In this document: positions 63,815-64,000 of the stretch, piece after piece | Numbering within the stretch: the first letter of the stretch is position 1 | How the letters are laid out: each line of letters begins with the position of its first letter | Program-made: the position numbers and the translations under genes | Source of the DNA: Strigamia acuminata | Taxonomy: Eukaryota > Arthropoda > Chilopoda > Geophilomorpha > Linotaeniidae | Assembly (NCBI GenBank): GCA_949358305.1 | Contig: OX442319.1 | Span: 14,012,001 to 14,076,000, forward strand | Reading direction: 5' to 3' | Length of the DNA: 64,000 nt | Notes under the pieces: model-generated | What the model was told of the DNA's origin: nothing | Seen by the model: the letters and a program-made list of their open reading frames with translations, nothing else | Database searches by the model: none

Positions 63815-64000
63815 TCAATGCTTTATGTATTTGTTTTGTGTATTTTAAATATACGTCCCACAATGCAACATTTTGGCTGAATGTGTCCAGTAGGCGCATT
63901 CATTGAGTAATTTAGACTAAACAGCATTTTAAACAATAACGTTAACCATATACAAACACTTGCAAAAAGCTTTAGAACGTGTTGTGTAACATTGTGATGT

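Overview
This is a 64 kb piece of an animal nuclear genome, most probably an invertebrate and plausibly an arthropod. The genes have many short introns with GT-AG or GC-AG boundaries. A short (TTAGG)n-like tract fits arthropods, and the retroelements are of kinds common in arthropods: BEL/Pao primed by tRNA-Phe, Ty3/gypsy with one zinc knuckle, and DIRS. I cannot name the species. Roughly two thirds of the window is mobile DNA or its debris.

Five conserved host genes could be built exon by exon, each closing in frame at a length close to its vertebrate counterpart. They are the ester hydrolase C11orf54 homologue (minus, 17274-19318), purine nucleoside phosphorylase (minus, 23268-25557), tissue alpha-L-fucosidase (minus, 40585-43022), RNF121 (plus, 43541-45552) and the mitochondrial acyl-CoA synthetase ACSF2 (plus, 60262-63814). 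A sixth, unrecognised acidic coiled-coil gene (19595-21605) lies head to head with C11orf54, and alpha-L-fucosidase lies head to head with RNF121.

Layout. 1-16 kb is a graveyard: two copia pol fragments (one split by a hAT MITE with a perfect 8-bp target duplication), BEL/Pao gag pieces, a zinc-finger pseudogene whose frameshifted finger has grown into an 82-bp tandem satellite, P-element-like scraps, and at least five broken copies of a protein family I do not recognise. 16-26 kb holds three host genes with MITEs and repeats in their introns. 26-39 kb holds a DIRS fragment, an internally deleted BEL element, and a PIF/Harbinger DNA transposon (31311-34947) that looks structurally intact: terminal inverted repeats, 3-bp target duplication, a complete DDE transposase gene and a complete second gene of the Myb-partner type. 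40-46 kb holds alpha-L-fucosidase and RNF121. 46.7-57.5 kb is a full-length Ty3/gypsy retrotransposon with 625-bp LTRs, open gag and pol, a clear -1 frameshift signal (GGGAAAC plus stem-loop), and a third ORF. 57.5-58.6 kb is the 3' end of a relative of that element.

The most interesting feature is the third ORF of the gypsy element. It begins with a DnaJ-like C-x2-C-x-G-x-G zinc motif that is clearly related to a single-exon gene lying directly beside the element. That gene sits in a 1.1-kb segment present as two apparently identical direct copies (45592-46695 and 58635-59738), one on each side of the gypsy DNA. The likely history is ectopic recombination between two related LTR elements inserted on either side of the gene, together with exchange of a zinc-finger gene between host and retrotransposon. 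Exon coordinates, splice phases and motif matches were worked out by eye; no database search was run.
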